From Flavobacteriaceae bacterium (GTDB taxonomy: Bacteria; Bacteroidota; Bacteroidia; Flavobacteriales; Flavobacteriaceae): DNA of 49,692 nucleotides. Positions 7,847-18,228 of the stretch are shown here, in pieces. How positions within the stretch are numbered: the first letter of the stretch is position 1; each line of letters begins with the position of its first letter. The notes under the pieces were generated by a model that was not told the origin of the DNA, ran no database searches, and worked only from the letters and a program-made list of their open reading frames with translations. The position numbers were made by a program, and so were the translations under genes. The stretch covers positions 1 to 49,692 of the forward strand of contig CANHRI010000013.1 in NCBI GenBank assembly GCA_947463515.1, written 5' to 3'.

Positions 7847-8304
7847 GGTTTCATTTTTTTAAAAGGAAAGATTTCCGAGATGGCTTTCCCATTTTGCGTG
7901 CCAAAGATAGTAGCAACCAAACTATCGGCCTTTATTTTTTTATACACAATACGATTCGGAAAGTCGTGTTTTGAATTTTCAAATACCAACGAATCTGTTC
8001 CGATATAGGTTGAAGAAAAGGAAACCGGTTTTTCTTTATTTTGACCGCGAACTGAAACGATATAATCCCATCCTTTACTCGTTTTTACCAAATCAACATG
8101 CTCATGAAAAACTGTATCGTTTTGTACAAGTATAAAACTCTCAGCTTCGTATACCGTAGCATCCACTTTTTTCCAATGCTCCTGGGCATCCATGCTTGTC
8201 GTAGTATTGCGCCAAGATCCTAGCAGCCAATTTGGACTTTCAGTATCTTTTTGACAACTCCCCAAAATGGACATAAGGATGAGAAGAAAGGCATGCTGCT
8301 TCAT
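7843..8304 (-). CDS. DUF6265-like lipoprotein, paralogue 2
   Basis: A 153-residue predicted lipoprotein with signal MKQHAFLLILMSILGSCQK and lipidated Cys17. The body carries WLLGSWRN and FENSKHDFPNRIVYKK, aligning with FLEGNWTL and FENPDNDYPKKIVYR of the downstream paralogue. It is the first gene of the two-gene minus-strand operon. Substrate or partner is not known; the lipocalin-like outline suggests binding of a small hydrophobic ligand, which is inference only. The prfA promoter lies in the divergent spacer. Confidence 0.78.
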   Translation of the reverse strand: MKQHAFLLILMSILGSCQKDTESPNWLLGSWRNTTTSMDAQEHWKKVDATVYEAESFILVQNDTVFHEHVDLVKTSKGWDYIVSVRGQNKEKPVSFSSTYIGTDSLVFENSKHDFPNRIVYKKIKADSLVATIFGTQNGKAISEIFPFKKMKP

Positions 8305-8376
8305 GTTTTATTTTTTACAATACTACAAAAATAATCATGATTCAAGGGTTAAAGTCAAACTAGCCTCTTTAAATAA

Positions 8377-8409
8377 TTGCAATTCCATTCGCAAATTATT
8401 GTATTTTTG
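8377..8409 (+). promoter_or_regulatory. Promoter of prfA, Bacteroidota type
   Basis: TTG at 8377-8379, a 22-base gap, and TATTTTTG at 8402-8409 fit the TTG/TAnnTTTG primary promoter of Bacteroidota. The box lies 26 bases before the prfA ATG. Confidence 0.65.
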
Positions 8410-8435
8410 CAGTCCAAAAAAAGGAATAATACATT

Positions 8436-9509
8436 ATGTTAGAGCGTTTGCAATATGTAAAACAACGGTTCGACGAGGTATCCGATTTGATTATTCAGCC
8501 GGATGTTATTGCCGATCAGAAGCGTTACGTACAATTGAATCAAGAATATAAAAACTTGAAAGCGTTGGTTGAAAAACGCGATGAATACGTTCGATTGACC
8601 GATAATATTGCCGAAGCCAATGAGATTCTCGCCGATGGTTCAGATGCTGAAATGGTAGAAATGGCCAAAATGCAACTCGATGAAGCCAAAGAACGATTGC
8701 CCCAGTTGGAGGAGGAAATCAAGTTTATGTTGATTCCCAAAGATCCTGAAGATGCCAAAAATGTAATGGTTGAAATTCGCGCCGGTACAGGTGGAGATGA
8801 AGCATCGCTTTTTGCTGGCGATTTGTATCGCATGTATACGAAATACTGTGAAAATAAAGGTTGGCGAACTTCAGTAGTTGATTTTAACGAAGGAACATCA
8901 GGCGGATTCAAAGAAGTTATTTTCGAAGTCTCGGGAGAAGATGTGTACGGCACTTTAAAGTTTGAAGCAGGAGTTCACCGTGTACAACGGGTACCCAAAA
9001 CAGAAACCCAAGGACGGGTTCACACTTCAGCGGCTACCGTTATGGTTTTGCCCGAAGCCGAAGAATTTGATGTGCATATCGACATGAATGATGTTCGCAT
9101 CGACTTATTCTGTTCATCAGGTCCTGGAGGTCAGTCGGTTAATACCACCAAGTCGGCTGTGCGTATGACTCACATTCCTACGGGATTGGTAGCACAATGT
9201 CAAGACGAAAAATCGCAACATAAAAATAAAGACAAAGCACTTTCGGTATTGCGTTCCCGTCTCTATGAAATGGAACTGGCCAAAAAGCAAGAAGAAGATG
9301 CGAAAAAGCGAAATTCTCAGGTGAGTTCGGGAGACCGTTCGGCCAAGATTCGCACGTATAATTTCCCTCAAGGACGCGTGACGGATCACCGCATTGGGAT
9401 GGATGTTTTTGATATGGATGGCGTACTGAATGGCAATATTCAAAAGTTTATTGACGAATTACAATTGGTTGCCAATACCGAAAAACTTAAAGAAAGCGAA
9501 GTATTTTAA
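8436..9509 (+). CDS. prfA: Peptide chain release factor 1
   Basis: The 357-residue product is release factor 1, which reads UAA and UAG in the ribosomal A site and triggers release of the peptide. The GGQ loop ([10 protein letters not shown]) lies at about 229-238 with Gly-Gly-Gln near 230-232, and the codon-reading loop is PKT at about 186-188 in VPKTETQGR, the PxT signature that separates RF1 from RF2 (SPF). [12 protein letters not shown] follows. Length is normal. No frameshift is present, in contrast to typical prfB. It is followed by a terminator and then pyrF. Confidence 0.97.
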   Translation: MLERLQYVKQRFDEVSDLIIQPDVIADQKRYVQLNQEYKNLKALVEKRDEYVRLTDNIAEANEILADGSDAEMVEMAKMQLDEAKERLPQLEEEIKFMLIPKDPEDAKNVMVEIRAGTGGDEASLFAGDLYRMYTKYCENKGWRTSVVDFNEGTSGGFKEVIFEVSGEDVYGTLKFEAGVHRVQRVPKTETQGRVHTSAATVMVLPEAEEFDVHIDMNDVRIDLFCSSGPGGQSVNTTKSAVRMTHIPTGLVAQCQDEKSQHKNKDKALSVLRSRLYEMELAKKQEEDAKKRNSQVSSGDRSAKIRTYNFPQGRVTDHRIGMDVFDMDGVLNGNIQKFIDELQLVANTEKLKESEVF

Positions 9510-9513
9510 TTTC

Positions 9514-9542
9514 AAGTCCAACGGTGTCGTTGGGCTTTTTTT
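9514..9542 (+). terminator. Rho-independent terminator after prfA
   Basis: AGTCCAACG-GTGT-CGTTGGGCT forms a 9-bp stem with one T-G wobble, followed by seven T. It separates prfA from pyrF, 17 bases before the next start. Confidence 0.85.
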
Positions 9543-9558
9543 ATAACAAATTTTCAAT

Positions 9559-10371
9559 ATGGAAACTGCGGCATTGGTAGCGCAAATACAGCAAAAGAAA
9601 TCGTTTTTATGCATTGGTTTGGATGTGGACCTCGATAAGATTCCACCCCATTTACTAGAAACCGACGATCCTATTTTTGAATTCAACAAAGCGATTATTG
9701 ACGCTACGTATGACTTGTGCGTTTCGTACAAACCCAACACGGCCTTTTATGAAGCTTATGGGGTAAAAGGATGGATGGCTTTGGAGAAAACGATTGCCTA
9801 CTTGAACGCAAATTATCCGGAGCAATTTACCATAGCCGATGCCAAACGAGGGGATATTGGCAATACTTCGGGACGCTATGCGAAAGCTTTTTTACAAGAT
9901 TTGGCGTTTGATTCGGTCACTGTGGCACCCTATATGGGAAAAGACTCGGTAGAACCTTTTTTGGAATTTGAAAATAAACATACGATTCTTTTGGCACTAA
10001 CATCCAATGAAGGAGCTTTTGATTTTCAAACGCAACAGGTTGACAAACAAGAATTGTATAAAAAAGTAATTGAAACCTCAAAGAATTGGAAAAATAGTCA
10101 CCACCTCATGTATGTGGTAGGTGCCACCAAGGCCGAGTATTTGCAAGATATCCGACGCATTATCCCCGATAGTTTTCTTTTGGTTCCCGGTGTGGGAGCG
10201 CAAGGCGGAAGTTTGGAAGCCGTATGGCATTATGGCAAAAACGACCAAATAGGCTTGTTGGTTAATTCGTCGCGGGGCATTATTTATGCGTCTTCGGGAG
10301 TTGATTTTGCCGAAAAGGCCCGAGGGGAAGCCTTGAAACTACAACAGCAAATGGCTGCATTGTTAGCATAA
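9559..10371 (+). CDS. pyrF: Orotidine 5'-phosphate decarboxylase (type 2)
   Basis: The 270-residue product catalyses the last step of UMP synthesis, removing CO2 from orotidine monophosphate. The catalytic tetrad lies in [10 protein letters not shown] at residues 94-103 (Asp94, Lys96, Asp99), the form typical of the longer type 2 enzymes found in Bacteroidota and mycobacteria. [12 protein letters not shown] at the N-terminus and VPGVGAQGG with VNSSRGI near the C-terminus form the rest of the TIM-barrel phosphate site. It is flanked by terminators on both sides and so is probably transcribed alone. Confidence 0.96.
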   Translation: METAALVAQIQQKKSFLCIGLDVDLDKIPPHLLETDDPIFEFNKAIIDATYDLCVSYKPNTAFYEAYGVKGWMALEKTIAYLNANYPEQFTIADAKRGDIGNTSGRYAKAFLQDLAFDSVTVAPYMGKDSVEPFLEFENKHTILLALTSNEGAFDFQTQQVDKQELYKKVIETSKNWKNSHHLMYVVGATKAEYLQDIRRIIPDSFLLVPGVGAQGGSLEAVWHYGKNDQIGLLVNSSRGIIYASSGVDFAEKARGEALKLQQQMAALLA

Positions 10372-10372
10372 A

Positions 10373-10408
10373 AAAAAGGCCGATTTTCAACAGAAAACCG
10401 GCTTTTTC
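10373..10408 (+). terminator. Rho-independent terminator after pyrF
   Basis: AAAAAGGCCGATTTTC pairs with GAAAACCGGCTTTTT around AACA, with one bulge, and ends in T-rich sequence. The flanking A and T tracts could let it act in both directions. The remaining 134 bases up to the DUF4197 stop codon are AT-rich and show no gene. Confidence 0.85.
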
Positions 10409-10542
10409 TTAACTAACCTAAACCAAACAAAATAATAAATCATTATTTCAATACAAATATCCAACTATTTTGGGTGCGGCTGTGTTAATAGATTGTTATT
10501 CTTATGTTATTGATAACTAAAAAATTAAGACTATTTTAAGAC

Positions 10543-11253
10543 TTATTTTCGGTCTTGTAAAGCAAACACTTGTTGCAATAGCTTGGTGGGCCGTGCATTA
10601 AGGTTGGAGCGAATGTTTTGCTCTTCCAAAGCGATCATCGTAAACACTCCCGTTAAGGCTTTTCGAGTGGTATAATCGGTCAAGTCGGGATTCACTTTTT
10701 TGACCAAAGGGAGTCCATTGTATTTACTGATAATTTGATTCCAAACCTTATCCGCTCCAACTTTGGCAAACGATTGTTGAATTACGGGTTTGAATTGGGT
10801 GTAAAGCGGTTGCGTGGTTTGGGTTTCTAGAAAGGTTGTCGCCGCGCGATTGTCACCCATAATTATTGACTTGGCATCGGCAATGCTTATTTTTTTAACG
10901 GCATTCACAAAAATGGGAGTGGCTTCTTTCACCGCATCTTCGGCGGCTCGATTCAACATTAAAACACCTTCGTCGGCCAAACTACCCAAACCCACTTTTC
11001 GTAGGGCTTTGTCCACCCGTTGCAATTCCTCTGGCATCATAATTTTTACCAACTCATTTTTATAAAATCCATCTACGGCAGTTAGTTTTACCACCTGCTT
11101 GCGGATGCCATGGTCTAACGCTTCTCTCAATCCACCGGCCAAATCCAATTGATTATGGCTTGATTTGTGCAAATGGGAAACTGCTTCAGAAGGAAGCTCC
11201 AAACAAGAACTCATCATGTAAAGGGAAGTAGCCAAGTAAAGTATCGATTTCAT
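10543..11253 (-). CDS. DUF4197 domain-containing secreted or lipid-anchored protein
   Basis: The 236-residue product matches DUF4197 along its full length: LREALDHGIRKQVVKL, then IMMPEELQRVDKALRKVG, DAVKEATPIF, GDNRAATTFL and the C-terminal LTDYTTRKALTGVFTMIALEE. The N-terminus (MKSILYLATSLYMMSSCLEL) is a signal with Cys17 in a lipobox-like SSC, so it is probably anchored to a membrane, facing the periplasm. The family has no known activity; the predicted structure is mainly helical. It is monocistronic and divergent from icmF. Confidence 0.85.
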   Translation of the reverse strand: MKSILYLATSLYMMSSCLELPSEAVSHLHKSSHNQLDLAGGLREALDHGIRKQVVKLTAVDGFYKNELVKIMMPEELQRVDKALRKVGLGSLADEGVLMLNRAAEDAVKEATPIFVNAVKKISIADAKSIIMGDNRAATTFLETQTTQPLYTQFKPVIQQSFAKVGADKVWNQIISKYNGLPLVKKVNPDLTDYTTRKALTGVFTMIALEEQNIRSNLNARPTKLLQQVFALQDRK

Positions 11254-11379
11254 ATTTTATTTTTTTAAATACCTTCAAAGATAATGCCGCAAATGTTAAC
11301 ATTATTTCAATTAACAGCATAGGGTAGAAAAATTATATTATTCGTAAATTGCGCGCTTAAAATCCTTTTACAATTAAAA

Positions 11380-14300
11380 ATGGAACAAGCGCAACCCTAT
11401 ATTCCTAAAAATAAAGTAAGAATTGTAACCGCAGCCTCTTTGTTTGATGGGCACGATGCCTCTATCAACATTATGCGCCGTATCATCCAAGCAACGGGAT
11501 GTGAGGTGATTCACCTTGGACACGACCGCAGTGTTGAAGAAGTGGTGAATACGGCCATTCAAGAAGATGCTAATGCGATTGCCATGACCTCGTATCAAGG
11601 AGGACACAACGAGTATTTCAAATACATGTATGACCTGTTACAAGAAAAAGGTGCTGGGCATATCAAGATTTTTGGCGGTGGCGGCGGTGTAATTTTACCC
11701 GAAGAAATTGCCGAATTGCAAGCCTATGGCATCACACGTATTTATTCCCCCGATGATGGTCGCGCTTTGGGACTTCAGGGAATGATCAACGATTTGGTGC
11801 AACGTGCTGATTTTCCCGTTGGCGATGTGTTGAATGGTGAACTCAATCATTTGGAGGCCAAAAATCCGAGAGCCATTGCACGGGTAATTTCAGCGGCTGA
11901 GAATTATCCAGCGGTTGCTAAACCCGCTTTGGATGCTATTCATGAACGCAATAAAGAAGTTGCTATTCCCGTGCTAGGGATTACAGGAACCGGTGGTGCA
12001 GGTAAATCGTCGTTGGTAGACGAACTCGTGCGTCGTTTTCTCATTGATTTTCCAGAAAAAACAATTGGTTTAATTTCAGTCGATCCTTCCAAACGTAAAA
12101 CGGGAGGCGCACTTTTGGGGGACCGTATTCGCATGAATGCCATCAACAATCCTCGCGTTTACATGCGGTCGTTAGCTACCCGTCAATCGAATTTGGCCTT
12201 ATCCAAATATGTTGCTGAAGCCATCGAAGTATTGAAGGCAGCGCGCTACGATTTGATTATTCTTGAAACTTCCGGAATTGGTCAAAGCGATACCGAGATA
12301 TTAGATCATTCCGATGTCTCTTTGTATGTGATGACGCCTGAGTTTGGTGCCGCGACACAGTTGGAGAAAATCGATATGTTGGATTTTGCCGATTTAGTAG
12401 CGCTCAATAAATTTGACAAACGCGGGGCTTTAGATGCTATTCGCGATGTCAAAAAGCAATACCAACGCAACCACAATCTATGGGATGTCGATCCTGAAAC
12501 GATGCCCGTTTTTGGTACCATTGCTTCTCAGTTCAATGACCCAGGGATGAACGCATTGTACAAATCCATCATGGATAAAATTGTCGAAAAGACAGGATCA
12601 AACTTAAAGTCCACCTTCGCGATTACCCGTGAAATGAGTGAGAAGATTTATGTAATTCCTCCCAATCGTACCCGCTACCTTTCGGAAATTGCTGAAAATA
12701 ATCGCAGTTACGACCAAACGGTGAGCATTCAAGTTGATGTGGCCCAAAAATTATACGGGATTTACAAAACGATAGAATCGGTGAGTGGTCAAGTGCCAGT
12801 GATGACCAAATCCGGACTTGAAGTGGCTAGCCCAGGGGCAGAAGACGCTCAACAATTGGTCAACTTATTGGTCAAAGAATTTGATCGTGTAAAAATGAAC
12901 TTAGATCCCTACAACTGGGAAGTTTTGTTGTCATGGGAAGATAAAGTCAATAAATACAAGAATCCGGTCTATAGTTTTAAAGTGCGCGATAAGGAAATCA
13001 AAATTCAAACGCATACTGAAAGTTTGTCTCATTCCCAAATCCCAAAAGTGGCCTTGCCAAAATACCAAGCGTGGGGCGACTTGCTTCGTTGGTGTTTGCA
13101 GGAAAATGTACCTGGTGAATTTCCCTATGCTTCGGGATTGTATCCGTTTAAACGCGAGGGCGAGGATCCAACTCGTATGTTTGCCGGTGAGGGCGGACCC
13201 GAGCGTACCAACCGTCGTTTTCATTATGTGAGTTTGGGTATGCCTGCCAAACGCTTGTCCACAGCTTTTGATTCGGTAACCTTATACGGAAACGACCCCG
13301 ATCACCGTCCCGATATTTATGGAAAAATTGGAAATGCAGGTGTATCGATTTGCTGTTTGGACGATGCCAAAAAATTATATTCGGGCTTTGATTTGAGTCA
13401 TCCTGCAACTTCGGTATCGATGACAATCAACGGTCCGGCGCCGATGTTGCTTGGATTCTTTTTGAATGCGGCCATCGATCAAAATTGTGAAAAGTACATT
13501 CGTGAAAACGGATTGGAACATTTGGTGGAAGCTCGTTTGAAGGAACTATATGATGCCAAAGGCGTAGGTCGTCCGCAATACATTTGTGCCGATGGGAAAG
13601 CCTATAATCCATTTTATCCTGAAAGAGGAAGTACTTTACCGGAAGGGAATAACGGTTTAGGATTGCTTTTGTTGGGCGTTACCGGTGACCAGATTTTAGA
13701 TCATGAAGTATACGCAACCATCAAAGCACAAACGTTATCCCAAGTAAGAGGTACCGTTCAAGCCGATATTTTAAAAGAAGACCAAGCGCAAAATACCTGT
13801 ATTTTCTCCACCGAGTTTGCATTGCGATTGATGGGTGATGTGCAGGAATATTTTATTCATAAAAATGTACGCAACTTCTATTCCGTATCGATTTCTGGCT
13901 ACCACATTGCCGAGGCGGGTGCGAATCCAATTACCCAGTTGGCGTTTACCTTGGCGAATGGATTTACGTATGTCGAATATTACTTAAGCCGCGGTATGAA
14001 TATCAACGATTTCGGTCCCAACTTATCTTTTTTCTTCTCCAACGGTATCGATCCTGAATATGCGGTAATTGGTCGTGTGGCGCGTAAGATTTGGGCAAAA
14101 TCCTTGAAGTTTAAATACGGCGCCAACGAACGGGCACAAATGTTGAAGTATCATATTCAAACCTCCGGTCGTTCGTTACACGCCCAAGAAATTGATTTCA
14201 ATGATATTCGTACGACCTTGCAAGCCTTGTATGCCATTTACGATAACTGTAATTCCTTGCATACCAATGCCTATGATGAGGCGATTACAACACCTACCGA

Positions 14301-14847
14301 AGAATCCGTTCGTCGTGCGATGGCGATTCAGTTGATTATCAACAAAGAATTGGGATTAGCGAAAAATGAGAATCCCATTCAAGGGTCGTTCATTATTGAA
14401 GAATTAACCGATTTAGTAGAAGAAGCTGTTTTGGCTGAATTTGATCGCATCACCGAACGTGGCGGTGTGTTAGGGGCTATGGAAACCATGTACCAACGCA
14501 GTAAAATTCAGGAAGAGAGTTTGTATTATGAGACGTTGAAACATACGGGCGAGTACCCTATTATCGGGGTGAATACGTTCTTGAGCTCTAAAGGTTCCCC
14601 TACGGTTTTACCTGCTGAGGTCATTCGTGCGACTGAAGAAGAAAAACAAGTGCAGATTCAAACCTTACAAAATCTTCACGGGGCACATGGTGTAAAAGTT
14701 AAAGAACTCATCGCTCAGGCGCAAGACGCCGCCATTAACAACCGCAATATGTTTGACCAATTAATGGAAGCGACCAAGTATTGTTCCTTGGGTCAAATTA
14801 CAGCCGGTTTGTTTGAAGTGGGAGGACAGTACCGAAGAAATATGTAA
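11380..14847 (+). CDS. icmF: Fused isobutyryl-CoA mutase IcmF (B12-dependent, with G-protein chaperone domain)
   Basis: The 1155-residue protein has three parts. The B12-binding Rossmann domain is at about 13-145, with the cobalt-ligating His25 in DGHDAS (the last position of DxHxxG is Ser). The MeaI-type GTPase is at about 195-410, with P-loop GTGGAGKS at 203-210 and NKFD at 343-346. The acyl-CoA mutase TIM barrel follows to the end, with [20 protein letters not shown] and [11 protein letters not shown]. This order is specific to IcmF, which interconverts isobutyryl-CoA and butyryl-CoA, and in some cases isovaleryl/pivalyl-CoA; methylmalonyl-CoA mutase lacks the fused GTPase. The exact substrate cannot be fixed from sequence. 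A terminator follows. Confidence 0.93.
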   Translation: MEQAQPYIPKNKVRIVTAASLFDGHDASINIMRRIIQATGCEVIHLGHDRSVEEVVNTAIQEDANAIAMTSYQGGHNEYFKYMYDLLQEKGAGHIKIFGGGGGVILPEEIAELQAYGITRIYSPDDGRALGLQGMINDLVQRADFPVGDVLNGELNHLEAKNPRAIARVISAAENYPAVAKPALDAIHERNKEVAIPVLGITGTGGAGKSSLVDELVRRFLIDFPEKTIGLISVDPSKRKTGGALLGDRIRMNAINNPRVYMRSLATRQSNLALSKYVAEAIEVLKAARYDLIILETSGIGQSDTEILDHSDVSLYVMTPEFGAATQLEKIDMLDFADLVALNKFDKRGALDAIRDVKKQYQRNHNLWDVDPETMPVFGTIASQFNDPGMNALYKSIMDKIVEKTGSNLKSTFAITREMSEKIYVIPPNRTRYLSEIAENNRSYDQTVSIQVDVAQKLYGIYKTIESVSGQVPVMTKSGLEVASPGAEDAQQLVNLLVKEFDRVKMNLDPYNWEVLLSWEDKVNKYKNPVYSFKVRDKEIKIQTHTESLSHSQIPKVALPKYQAWGDLLRWCLQENVPGEFPYASGLYPFKREGEDPTRMFAGEGGPERTNRRFHYVSLGMPAKRLSTAFDSVTLYGNDPDHRPDIYGKIGNAGVSICCLDDAKKLYSGFDLSHPATSVSMTINGPAPMLLGFFLNAAIDQNCEKYIRENGLEHLVEARLKELYDAKGVGRPQYICADGKAYNPFYPERGSTLPEGNNGLGLLLLGVTGDQILDHEVYATIKAQTLSQVRGTVQADILKEDQAQNTCIFSTEFALRLMGDVQEYFIHKNVRNFYSVSISGYHIAEAGANPITQLAFTLANGFTYVEYYLSRGMNINDFGPNLSFFFSNGIDPEYAVIGRVARKIWAKSLKFKYGANERAQMLKYHIQTSGRSLHAQEIDFNDIRTTLQALYAIYDNCNSLHTNAYDEAITTPTEESVRRAMAIQLIINKELGLAKNENPIQGSFIIEELTDLVEEAVLAEFDRITERGGVLGAMETMYQRSKIQEESLYYETLKHTGEYPIIGVNTFLSSKGSPTVLPAEVIRATEEEKQVQIQTLQNLHGAHGVKVKELIAQAQDAAINNRNMFDQLMEATKYCSLGQITAGLFEVGGQYRRNM

Positions 14848-14864
14848 AACACATGTTAAATACG

Positions 14865-14895
14865 AACAGACAGGGAAAATCCTGTCTGTTTTTTT
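14865..14895 (+). terminator. Rho-independent terminator after icmF
   Basis: AACAGACAGG pairs with CCTGTCTGTT around GAAAAT, followed by a run of T. It isolates icmF from the next pair of genes. Confidence 0.9.
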
Positions 14896-14908
14896 ATAAT
14901 TTTAAGTC

Positions 14909-15427
14909 ATGCAAAAAGATTTACAACAAGAGGTGGCGCACTATCTTTCCAAAAATTACACCTATACCAATACGATTCGGTTTTTGGTGCGGGATGGTTT
15001 TACCGAAGAGGAAGTGCGCACCACTATTAAAGCGTATTTGAAGGAGAATCGCCCGATGGGGATGGATGTCCTTGCTTTTGCTTTTTTGGTAATACATACC
15101 GCAATGATTGTCCCTTTGTATGCTTATTTCATCCTTCCACAAGAATCATTTGCGGTTAAATTGACCTTATTACCCCTAATGGTTGTAATCGGCATCATTG
15201 CTCGTTATGCGAAAGATGAACAACCGTGGGCCATGCGTTTGATGACACTAATTGCTGTTCCTGCAACATTTTATATTTTTTACCTAGGGATTACGTATTT
15301 TATGTTTTTAGAGTCTAAAGGGCAATCCGCAGGACATTATACGATTATCGCTGGATTATTACTTTATGCTCTTTTTGCTTTCAGTGCCTTTCGTGGTATA
15401 AAAGTTTTTTTTGATAAGCGAAAGTAA
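14909..15427 (+). CDS. Hypothetical membrane protein with four helices
   Basis: I do not recognise this 172-residue protein. The first 50 residues are soluble and charged (QKDLQQEVAHYLSKN, RFLVRDGFTEEEVRTTIKAYL), resembling a small helical domain that could bind a partner. Four hydrophobic segments follow, near residues 53-75, 83-99, 112-132 and 142-162, and the end is basic (FFDKRK), which suggests a cytosolic C-terminus. Its stop overlaps the start of the GyrI-like gene as TAATG, so the two are probably made together. Confidence 0.72.
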   Translation: MQKDLQQEVAHYLSKNYTYTNTIRFLVRDGFTEEEVRTTIKAYLKENRPMGMDVLAFAFLVIHTAMIVPLYAYFILPQESFAVKLTLLPLMVVIGIIARYAKDEQPWAMRLMTLIAVPATFYIFYLGITYFMFLESKGQSAGHYTIIAGLLLYALFAFSAFRGIKVFFDKRK

Positions 15428-15894
15428 TGCAGCCTAAAATCATTCATTTTTCTGAATCCACTTTTGTGGGGATTTCTCGCTGTTTTTCTTTAGTTGATTA
15501 TCAAGTGAGTGAACTTTGGCAATCGTTTATGCCAAGGCGTCATGAAATTCAGAATGTAAAAAGTAAACAGTTGTTTAATATTCAGGTCAATCCATCTGAT
15601 TACTCGTTTGATCCAAAGACTGAATTTGAAAAATGGGCGGCTTTAGAAGTAGATGCCTTTACAACGATCCCTGAAGGTATGCAAAAATTAATTATTCCTA
15701 CCGGGCGTTATGCTGTATTTACCTATCGAGGAGACGTTTCAAATGCGTCAGATTTTTTTCGTTCAATTTTTACCCAATGGCTCCCTGAAGCGCAATTGCA
15801 ATGGGAAAACCGACCCCAGTTTGAAATCCTAAGTGAGAAATATAAAAAAAACTCCCCCGATTCGGAGGAGCTTATTTATATTCCGGTTCTTTAA
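15427..15894 (+). CDS. GyrI-like / AraC effector-binding domain protein
   Basis: The 155-residue product is a stand-alone GyrI-like small-molecule-binding domain. Supporting segments are TFVGISRCFSLVDYQVSELWQSFMPRR near the start (split: TFVGISRC, then SELWQSFMPRR), IPTGRYAVFTYRG near residue 97 and the final LIYIPVL, which match the duplicated beta-alpha-beta-beta fold of BmrR/Rob effector domains. There is no DNA-binding domain. Members bind hydrophobic compounds or gyrase; the ligand here is unknown. It is translationally coupled to the membrane protein and converges on the GreA-like gene with a 6-base gap. Confidence 0.82.
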   Translation: MQPKIIHFSESTFVGISRCFSLVDYQVSELWQSFMPRRHEIQNVKSKQLFNIQVNPSDYSFDPKTEFEKWAALEVDAFTTIPEGMQKLIIPTGRYAVFTYRGDVSNASDFFRSIFTQWLPEAQLQWENRPQFEILSEKYKKNSPDSEELIYIPVL

Positions 15895-15900
15895 TTTATA

Positions 15901-16344
15901 CTAGGAAATAGCTAAAATTTTATGTCTTTTGGCACCTAATTCAATCGTGTCACCTGATTTTTTACCCCGCATTTCTGCATAAGCAGGTGCTTTTTCACTC
16001 AATGTAATAACCGTTTTTTCTTCCCATTTAAAAGAGGGAATAGAGATGCCCACATAGATGTAATACATTTCCGTTTCAATTAAAACTCCTGGTACAATCG
16101 TGGCATACCCTTTTTGATTATGTTCCATTAAAAAGGACTCTTGCTCTTTGGCTTGTCGCAACAGTTGTTCATACCGCAATTGCATCTCCGCAGCCTCCGA
16201 TTGTCGAGCATAATCCTCAGGGTCTAAGGTGTCATTGTCATCCAAATCGGTTGCTAATTTATAGCGCTTTACCGAGTTTTCAATTTGCTGAATGTATGCT
16301 TGTAATTCAGCGGCAATTTCTAAAACTAAAAGGGTCTTGTTCAT
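15901..16344 (-). CDS. GreA/GreB-like factor, probable RNA polymerase-associated protein
   Basis: The 147-residue product has the two-part outline of Gre factors. Residues 1-75 are predicted as a helical hairpin with an acidic turn (DLDDNDTLDPEDYARQSEA at about 33-51), comparable to the acidic tip that GreA inserts into the polymerase secondary channel. Residues 80-147 form a small beta domain ending SEKAPAYAEMRGKKSGDTIELG and KHKIL-like residues, close to the GreA C-terminal LLGKKVGD pattern (here MRGKKSGD). I infer a Gre-like transcript-cleavage or channel-binding factor; it could also be a Gfh-like inhibitor. It stands alone. Confidence 0.65.
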   Translation of the reverse strand: MNKTLLVLEIAAELQAYIQQIENSVKRYKLATDLDDNDTLDPEDYARQSEAAEMQLRYEQLLRQAKEQESFLMEHNQKGYATIVPGVLIETEMYYIYVGISIPSFKWEEKTVITLSEKAPAYAEMRGKKSGDTIELGAKRHKILAIS

Positions 16345-16507
16345 GTGCTATATCTTTTTATTGGTAGGATAAAGGTATGGTCATTCCTTTATTTTGGATA
16401 TGATATTTATCAGGGGTGTTTATTTTAATTTATCTTATATTCAATTAGTTATGCTTTTTTAGGAGGATTGTTTTGGGATTAGTATCTTTGGGCAAATTTT
16501 CAACAAA

Positions 16508-18079
16508 ATGCGTATCATTACTCTACTTCTATGCAGTATAACTGCTGTTATGTATAGTCAAGCGACTTATACGGCTGCTAATTTTGCTTCGGTGGGCGAT
16601 TCTTTTTATGTAACTACTCCCGACCCAGCTGCGTTACAATTGGATTATACTGTCACAGGAGCAGCTTTTGCTTGGGATTACAGTGCTTTAGTACCTCAAA
16701 CACAAGAGCAAATTTCATGGACAAATCCCAATAATAGTGGTTATAAGACTGTTTGGTGTTTTTTAAATAGTTATTTTTTTAATTGCAATTCGCAGTTCAA
16801 TGCCAATTTTAACCTAGCCAACACTGCTACAGACGGTCTGGTTTTGCAAGGATTTGGATTGACAAATGTGGTCAATCACTTAAATAAAACCAATGCCGTC
16901 CTTCAAAATAAAATGATTGGGGCACAAGTAACCCTCAATGGGACTACAGTTCCTTTTGTCGTGTCCTATGATGATCCTGATGATTTATATCAATTTCCCT
17001 TAAACTTTGGGAATACAGTTACCCAGCCCTTTGCGATTGATGCCAATCTTTCTTCTTTTGGTTTTCCAGTGCAAATACAATCGACTGGACAACGCACTAA
17101 TTTAGTAGAAGGGTGGGGGACATTGGTCACTCCTTTTGGTTCATTTGCGAATGTGTTGAAATTGAAAAGTACCTTGGTGCAAACGACCATTATCACCGTC
17201 GATGGGACTCCACAAACGACCACCACGTCTACCGTTTCGTACCAATGGTTTGATCCAGCGCACAAGATTCCTGTACTGGAAGCTAGCGGAAATTTGGTCA
17301 ACAACCAATGGGCACCCACAACGGTCCGTTTTATGGATTTCCAACGTTGCCTCACACCACAAGCTGCATTTGCTTTCGTGCCAGTACAACCCGATTTCAA
17401 TCCAACGAACAATGGAGTAACGGTGAACTTTGTGAATCTCAGTACAAATTACATGGCATCAAGTTGGGATTTTGGTGACAATACACCTGTTAGTACCCTC
17501 GAGAATCCATCGCATACGTTTGTTTGTCCCGGATTGCAAGAAGTGACGCTTACGGTTACCAATACCTTTTGCGAACCCGACGTGGTGAATACCTTTACGA
17601 TTCCAGTTTTTGTTTCTGATTCTCAAAATGCCTTTACGACCTCCGTAACGGTAACCGATACCCAATTGTCGGCCGATCGCACTTTGACCGGCACCACCTA
17701 CCAATGGTTGGATTGTGACAATAACAATGCACCAATACCCAATGCTACGGGGCAAGTATTTACACCCACAGCCGATGGGAATTATGCCGTGCAGCTTTCT
17801 ACCAATGGTTGTATCGCGATATCCGATTGTTATCCCTATGCAGCCCTAGGGAATACAGGATTTACTCAAGTTAATTCAAGACTCGTTCCGAATCCAACCT
17901 CGGGAGTTTTCACGATCACTGGGGTAGCATCAGAGAATATTCGTACTGTTGTTGTTTGGGACCTTCTCGGAAAACCAGTCGCCCATTCAACCGATATTTC
18001 GCATTTGGCTTCAGGATGGTACACGGTACAATGGGAAACGGATGAAGGTGTTTTTCATCAAAAAATAATTAAGCAATAA
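16508..18079 (+). CDS. Secreted protein with PKD domain and T9SS type A sorting tail
   Basis: The 523-residue product has a signal peptide (MRIITLLLCSITAVMYSQ), a long all-beta region of unknown type (about 20-290), a PKD domain at about 295-370 with the diagnostic SWDFGDNTPVSTLENPSHTF, an Ig-like stretch, and a C-terminal sorting tail (VPNPTSGVFTITG ... GWYTVQW ... KIIKQ) used by the type IX secretion system. It is thus expected at the cell surface or outside the cell. The function is not recognised; PKD domains usually mediate binding. A TATCTTTG box at 16483-16490 may be its promoter. A terminator follows immediately. Confidence 0.85.
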   Translation: MRIITLLLCSITAVMYSQATYTAANFASVGDSFYVTTPDPAALQLDYTVTGAAFAWDYSALVPQTQEQISWTNPNNSGYKTVWCFLNSYFFNCNSQFNANFNLANTATDGLVLQGFGLTNVVNHLNKTNAVLQNKMIGAQVTLNGTTVPFVVSYDDPDDLYQFPLNFGNTVTQPFAIDANLSSFGFPVQIQSTGQRTNLVEGWGTLVTPFGSFANVLKLKSTLVQTTIITVDGTPQTTTTSTVSYQWFDPAHKIPVLEASGNLVNNQWAPTTVRFMDFQRCLTPQAAFAFVPVQPDFNPTNNGVTVNFVNLSTNYMASSWDFGDNTPVSTLENPSHTFVCPGLQEVTLTVTNTFCEPDVVNTFTIPVFVSDSQNAFTTSVTVTDTQLSADRTLTGTTYQWLDCDNNNAPIPNATGQVFTPTADGNYAVQLSTNGCIAISDCYPYAALGNTGFTQVNSRLVPNPTSGVFTITGVASENIRTVVVWDLLGKPVAHSTDISHLASGWYTVQWETDEGVFHQKIIKQ

Positions 18080-18083
18080 GAAA

Positions 18084-18110
18084 GAAGCTCCAGTTTTTGG
18101 GGCTTTTTTT
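18084..18110 (+). terminator. Rho-independent terminator after the PKD/T9SS gene
   Basis: AAGCTCC-AGTTTT-TGGGGCTT forms a 7-bp stem with one T-G wobble, followed by seven T. Confidence 0.8.
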
Positions 18111-18228
18111 ATTCTAAAATAGTGTCAATTAGTCAACTGCGTATAAGGGGCGCTACGTTGGTGATTTTTGGCACGACTATTGAATAGGTGTATTCAAGTT
18201 TGAAGTATAATCTTAAAACATAACTCCT

